From assembly GCF_008369915.1 (NCBI RefSeq), contig NZ_VSRN01000001.1, forward strand, positions 1,550,001 through 1,614,000: a stretch of DNA of 64,000 nucleotides. The letters are read 5' to 3'. The translations under genes and the position numbers were made by a program. This DNA is from Dyadobacter sp. UC 10. Its GTDB lineage: Bacteria > Bacteroidota > Bacteroidia > Cytophagales > Spirosomataceae. Within the stretch, counting starts at the first letter, position 1; each line of letters starts with the position of its first letter. Shown here piece by piece: positions 60,983-64,000 of the stretch. The notes beneath the pieces are model-generated. The model was not told where the DNA came from. It saw nothing but the letters and a program-made list of their open reading frames with translations, and did not search any database.

Positions 60983-61207
60983 CTATTTCGCCAGTTTAAG
61001 CTCCACGATCGCAGCTTTCTGCTCAGGGCTGTATTTATTGTATTCGTTGGTTGTCTTTCCGCTTTGCGGAGCCGGCGTTTCAAGTGCAGCAGTAGATGCG
61101 GGTAAAGTATTTTTAGCGTCTGCCTTTACATCTTCATTCATACCGGCGAATGCCGCGGCACTGCCAAGTGTTAATGCCAGTGCGAAAGTTGCGATTAAAT
61201 TTTTCAT
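60983..61207 (-). CDS. Small exported protein, unknown
   Basis: 74 residues with a strong Sec signal (MKNLIATFALALTLGSAAAFA). The mature part is about 52 residues, Ala/Lys/Pro-rich, ending EYNKYSPEQKAAIVELKLAK. No Cys, no repeats, family unknown. A -7 box and a terminator frame it, so it is its own transcript. Confidence 0.7.
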   Translation of the reverse strand: MKNLIATFALALTLGSAAAFAGMNEDVKADAKNTLPASTAALETPAPQSGKTTNEYNKYSPEQKAAIVELKLAK

Positions 61208-61251
61208 AGCTCAGTTATTTTCAATTCTTGTGTTTGTCTTATTTGATAATG

Positions 61252-61259
61252 CAAACATA
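61252..61259 (-). promoter_or_regulatory. -7 box of the small exported-protein gene
   Basis: On the minus strand TATGTTTG matches TAnnTTTG and lies 45-52 nt before the ATG at 61207. No -33 TTG at the right spacing was found; the region upstream is an AT repeat tract. Confidence 0.5.
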
Positions 61260-61429
61260 AGACAGTTGAAGAATATAATTATATATATATTCGATGAATG
61301 AGCTAACGGTGTTTTAAATGGTCTAAACTGATGATGAAGTCATTGTTGTAAAGTACGGGCTTCTGATAGTTGTAATATTCGAATTTATCGGCTGTTTAAA
61401 TATTGTAACTGTAAATAAAAATAATGCAA

Positions 61430-61936
61430 TTATTCTCTTTTGCATTTGATCAGGATGTAGTCCAGATTTCCCTTCGCGGAAAAAGCAGCTATCTGCGTAT
61501 ATTTTTCGTAGTTATCCCATCGCTTGATCTCATCTTCATCCAGCTTCGGTTCAATATTTTCTTTCAGATTCAGGAGCCCCAGGATCACGCGGTTTTCGAA
61601 ATCATAGTCTGACAGACCTCTCAACACAATCCGGTCGGCGATTTCATTGATGAAAATGATCTCGATCTTGCCTTCCCTGTAAATTTTCTTAGGGCACTTT
61701 TCACAGCCAGCTTTTGCATCACTGAAATAACTGTCAAGCTTACCAGGGCCAAGTATTGCTTCCACTTCCTGCTCATTTCTGAATGCTACTTCGCCCAGAT
61801 CCAGCGCTACGGTGACCGGCGCATTTTCATCGTGCTCATCCAGTACAAAGAATTTAACAAAGACTGCGATCAGAATGATGATAAAGACGATGAATTTCCA
61901 ATTTGCCCACTTGCGCTTAACCGTACTTTGTTCCAT
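61430..61936 (-). CDS. Single-span membrane protein, unknown
   Basis: 168 residues from ATG at 61936; an alternative start at 61993 adds 19 residues. A basic N-terminus (MEQSTVKRKWANWK) precedes one membrane helix (FIVFIIILIAVFVKFFVL) and an acidic outer domain with a Cys-Cys pair in AGCEKCPKK. The domain has the pattern of lipoprotein-like DUFs (VEAILGPGKLDSYF resembles SmpA/OmlA or SLH-type 'GxPxK' segments) but I cannot name it. Divergent from endonuclease V with 46 nt between starts. Confidence 0.65.
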   Translation of the reverse strand: MEQSTVKRKWANWKFIVFIIILIAVFVKFFVLDEHDENAPVTVALDLGEVAFRNEQEVEAILGPGKLDSYFSDAKAGCEKCPKKIYREGKIEIIFINEIADRIVLRGLSDYDFENRVILGLLNLKENIEPKLDEDEIKRWDNYEKYTQIAAFSAKGNLDYILIKCKRE

Positions 61937-61982
61937 GAGGATGGTCTGATTTTTTAATGAAAAGATATTTATCGGGTAAACA

Positions 61983-62732
61983 ATGAATATCATGCCAGGT
62001 TCTTTAAATCGAGTCGTTCAGACGCCGGAGTCTAATTATGACCAGCTCACCATTGCTGACGCTACCGCGATCCAGAAAGAACTGCGGGGGTTTCTGAATC
62101 TCAACCCGATGGAAAAGCAGATCAGAACGATTGCGGGCGCGGATATTTCTTTATCGCTTTACAGTGAAACCGTCTACGCGGGAATGGTCGTACTGAGTTA
62201 TCCCGATTTGCAGCCGATCGCATTTTCGCTCGTCAAAAGTGCTACAAGCTTTCCGTATGTGCCGGGTTACCTGGCGTTCCGTGAGATTCCGGCACTCTTG
62301 CAGGCTTATGAACAAATCCCGCAAAAACCGGATGTGATTATGTTCGATGGGAACGGTATTCTGCACTCAAGAAAGATGGGCATCGCATCTCACTTTGGGG
62401 TTTTGACCGGTAGCATTACGCTCGGCTGCGCCAAAAAGAAGCTGGCAGGCATGTACCAGGATCCGGATGAAAACCGGGGAGCTAATACGCCGGTAATATA
62501 CAGGGGTGAGAAAATCGGCTTTGCCCTCAGGAGTAAAGATAAGGTGAAGCCGGTATTCATATCGCCGGGCCACAATATGAGCTTTGAGGATAGTATGAAT
62601 ATCACCTTGAAGTGTCTGAGAAAGCACCGCCTGCCCGAACCAACCCGAAAGGCTCACGAATATGTGAACCTATTCAGGACTGGTGAATTAACCGGGGGGT
62701 ACCACGAAATCAAAGAATTGCGGCTATTTTGA
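61983..62732 (+). CDS. nfi: Endonuclease V (deoxyinosine 3' endonuclease)
   Basis: 249 residues. Cuts DNA next to deoxyinosine, and RNA inosine in some organisms. Catalytic acidic residues are in place: Asp54 in AGADIS, Glu101 in YLAFREIPAL and Asp122 in MFDGNGILHSRKMG; the wedge motif PYVPGY (91-96) and HFGVLTGSITLGCAKKKL are typical. Length is normal. A second in-frame ATG lies at 61992. Confidence 0.94.
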   Translation: MNIMPGSLNRVVQTPESNYDQLTIADATAIQKELRGFLNLNPMEKQIRTIAGADISLSLYSETVYAGMVVLSYPDLQPIAFSLVKSATSFPYVPGYLAFREIPALLQAYEQIPQKPDVIMFDGNGILHSRKMGIASHFGVLTGSITLGCAKKKLAGMYQDPDENRGANTPVIYRGEKIGFALRSKDKVKPVFISPGHNMSFEDSMNITLKCLRKHRLPEPTRKAHEYVNLFRTGELTGGYHEIKELRLF

Positions 62733-62757
62733 TTGTCTTTCCAGCGAAGCCGAAGGG

Positions 62758-63915
62758 TTATTTCAACACTTTATCAATCTCATTCAGCAGATAGTTTTTC
62801 GGATCGGAATCGTATTCCCAGAACATCACGCCGCCTAGCTTGTTGTCAAGCACATATTGACATTTGTCCCGGATCGATTGTTCATCTTCATAGCTCAGTA
62901 TCTGGCCGGTCTTCTCATTGACGAGATAAGGTACCTTTGCCACATCGTCGCGCATTGCCTTGAATCCTTTCTGATTCACCAGACTATCTTTCAAATAGGT
63001 ATAACCCTTGTAATATTCCTGATTAGTCTGTTTTTGCCCAAAACCATTTTCCAGTTTCGCAACGGTGAACATCCGGCTGTAAAACGGTAACCCAACCACT
63101 AACTTATTCATCGGGACGCCGGCTGCATGAAAGGCTTTCACAGCTTTATCCACCGAGTGGGCCGCGTTATACTTGTCGCTCTGGTATAAGCTTGCATGGT
63201 GCACAACCGTGTCGCCCTGGAACAGGTCGTAGGTCATTAAATTTACAAAGTCCAGATATTCGGCTGCCTTGCCCATTTCGGTGGTGTTCAAAAATGAAAC
63301 AAAGCCTGCGGTCGCAGTGGTGAGCAATTTTTCTTCGCCGGATTCTTTTTCGAGAATGTCCAGTTCCTTGCGAATCGCTTCAAACATCAAAGTATAATTC
63401 TGCTTATCCTCCGGGCGGTAAACGTTGCCTTCTTCTCCCGGAATTGCAGGATATTCCCAGTCGATATCCACGCCGTCGAGCTTGTATTTGCGGATAATAT
63501 CCACCGAGCTTGCAGCGAATGTTTTGCGTGCGGCATCCGTCAGTACGGCATCTGAAAAGTTTTCACTCCACGCCCAGCCGCCGATCGAGATCAGGATTTT
63601 CAGGTCCGGATTTTTTTCTTTGAGCAGATTTAGTTTGCGGAAGTTGGTAGAATCCGTTTTTTCATTCGTCAGAAACGCTTTTCCTTTTTGAACATCGACG
63701 AACGCATAATTGATATGGGTCAGCTTATTGGCCTGGATATTTTCAGTGTCGAGCAAACCATGAAATCCGCCTACATACCCGATAACCACAGGACGGGTTT
63801 TGGATTCAGCCTGCGTTTCTTCTTTTTGTTCTGATTTGCAGGAAGTAAAAAACAGTGAACCGGATAATAGCAGGAGTGCGCCGGAAAACTGCCTGACAGA
63901 TTGGAGCGTGAGCAT
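62758..63915 (-). CDS. GH18 chitinase-like lipoprotein
   Basis: 385 residues from ATG at 63915 (an in-frame ATG at 63939 adds eight). Lipobox FTSC (Cys26) follows a hydrophobic segment (GALLLLSGSLFF). The GH18 active-site motif DGVDIDWEYP is at 148-157, with catalytic Glu155; SIGGW (110-114) and the closing WEYDSDP are family landmarks. Hydrolyses chitin or related N-acetylglucosamine polymers at the cell surface. Near the right edge of the window; upstream to 64000 nothing further is seen. Confidence 0.92.
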   Translation of the reverse strand: MLTLQSVRQFSGALLLLSGSLFFTSCKSEQKEETQAESKTRPVVIGYVGGFHGLLDTENIQANKLTHINYAFVDVQKGKAFLTNEKTDSTNFRKLNLLKEKNPDLKILISIGGWAWSENFSDAVLTDAARKTFAASSVDIIRKYKLDGVDIDWEYPAIPGEEGNVYRPEDKQNYTLMFEAIRKELDILEKESGEEKLLTTATAGFVSFLNTTEMGKAAEYLDFVNLMTYDLFQGDTVVHHASLYQSDKYNAAHSVDKAVKAFHAAGVPMNKLVVGLPFYSRMFTVAKLENGFGQKQTNQEYYKGYTYLKDSLVNQKGFKAMRDDVAKVPYLVNEKTGQILSYEDEQSIRDKCQYVLDNKLGGVMFWEYDSDPKNYLLNEIDKVLK

Positions 63916-64000
63916 GGAATTGAGGTTAAGATGAAGCATTAAAATAAATATTACTTCAACTCAACTCCTAATAAAACCTGGCATTGTGCAGGTGATTAAT

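Noticed and set aside
1..64000. tRNA genes, rRNA genes, CRISPR arrays, integrases or transposases
   Set aside because: Looked for T-loop sequences, regular repeats and typical mobile-element proteins; none convincing. The 28.7-32.6 kb stretch looks acquired but has no mobility gene.

Overview
The window reads as chromosomal DNA of a Bacteroidota bacterium, most likely Cytophagales of the Dyadobacter/Spirosoma type. Evidence: a SusC/SusD pair, tandem VCBS/ASPIC_UnbV lipoproteins, a DUF5686 outer-membrane protein, HmuY-type haem lipoproteins, a long type-2 isoleucyl-tRNA synthetase, almost no Shine-Dalgarno signals, and several promoters matching the Bacteroidota pattern TTG-N(17-23)-TAnnTTTG. 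No rRNA, tRNA, CRISPR array or intact insertion sequence was seen.

Layout. 0-2.6 kb: a 5'-truncated GH16 glucanase, a PepSY-TM reductase-like membrane protein and a beta-carbonic anhydrase. 2.8-6.9 kb: ileS followed by a DUF6934-like gene and a tiny basic partner. 6.9-15.7 kb: housekeeping and accessory genes (SDR, DeoR regulator divergent from a HAD nucleotidase, a ParE/RelE-type toxin-antitoxin pair, uvrB, a JmjC-like cupin, an AraC regulator, a VOC protein, YceI). 15.8-20.2 kb: a haem-uptake operon (TonB-dependent receptor plus two HmuY-type proteins) behind two copies of a palindromic operator. 20.2-21.9 kb: YdeI-like gene and a GNAT-SRPBCC fusion. 22.0-28.6 kb: a tripartite RND efflux operon headed by a small exported protein. 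28.6-32.6 kb: an AT-richer accessory island with lipoprotein, DsbA-like, glycine-rich peptide and small membrane protein genes; it carries a decayed fragment of a tolC-like gene. 32.6-38.3 kb: SSS symporter, zinc metalloprotease, purH, an SDR without the catalytic Tyr/Lys, and a beta-barrel-like protein. 38.3-50.3 kb: a minus-strand susC-susD-lipoprotein-VCBS-VCBS locus. 50.6-64 kb: a fused FAD/Fe-S oxidase, a frameshifted YhcG-type nuclease, DUF5686, a UPF1-like helicase, a Bcr/CflA transporter, two small unknowns, endonuclease V and a GH18 chitinase-like lipoprotein.

How the parts fit. GH16, GH18 and SusCD suggest a polysaccharide-using life. The haem operon, its paired operators and a degenerate copy of the same box before the PepSY gene suggest a small metal-regulated set. 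The most distinctive points are the swapped HIGH signature (GxHH) in IleRS, the paired palindromes at the haem operon, the peptide/disulfide-type cassette at 28.7-31.6 kb with a tolC relic lying antisense under the peptide gene, the GNAT-SRPBCC fusion, and the DUF6934/small-protein bicistron. All functional statements come from reading the sequence and family knowledge; no database search was run.
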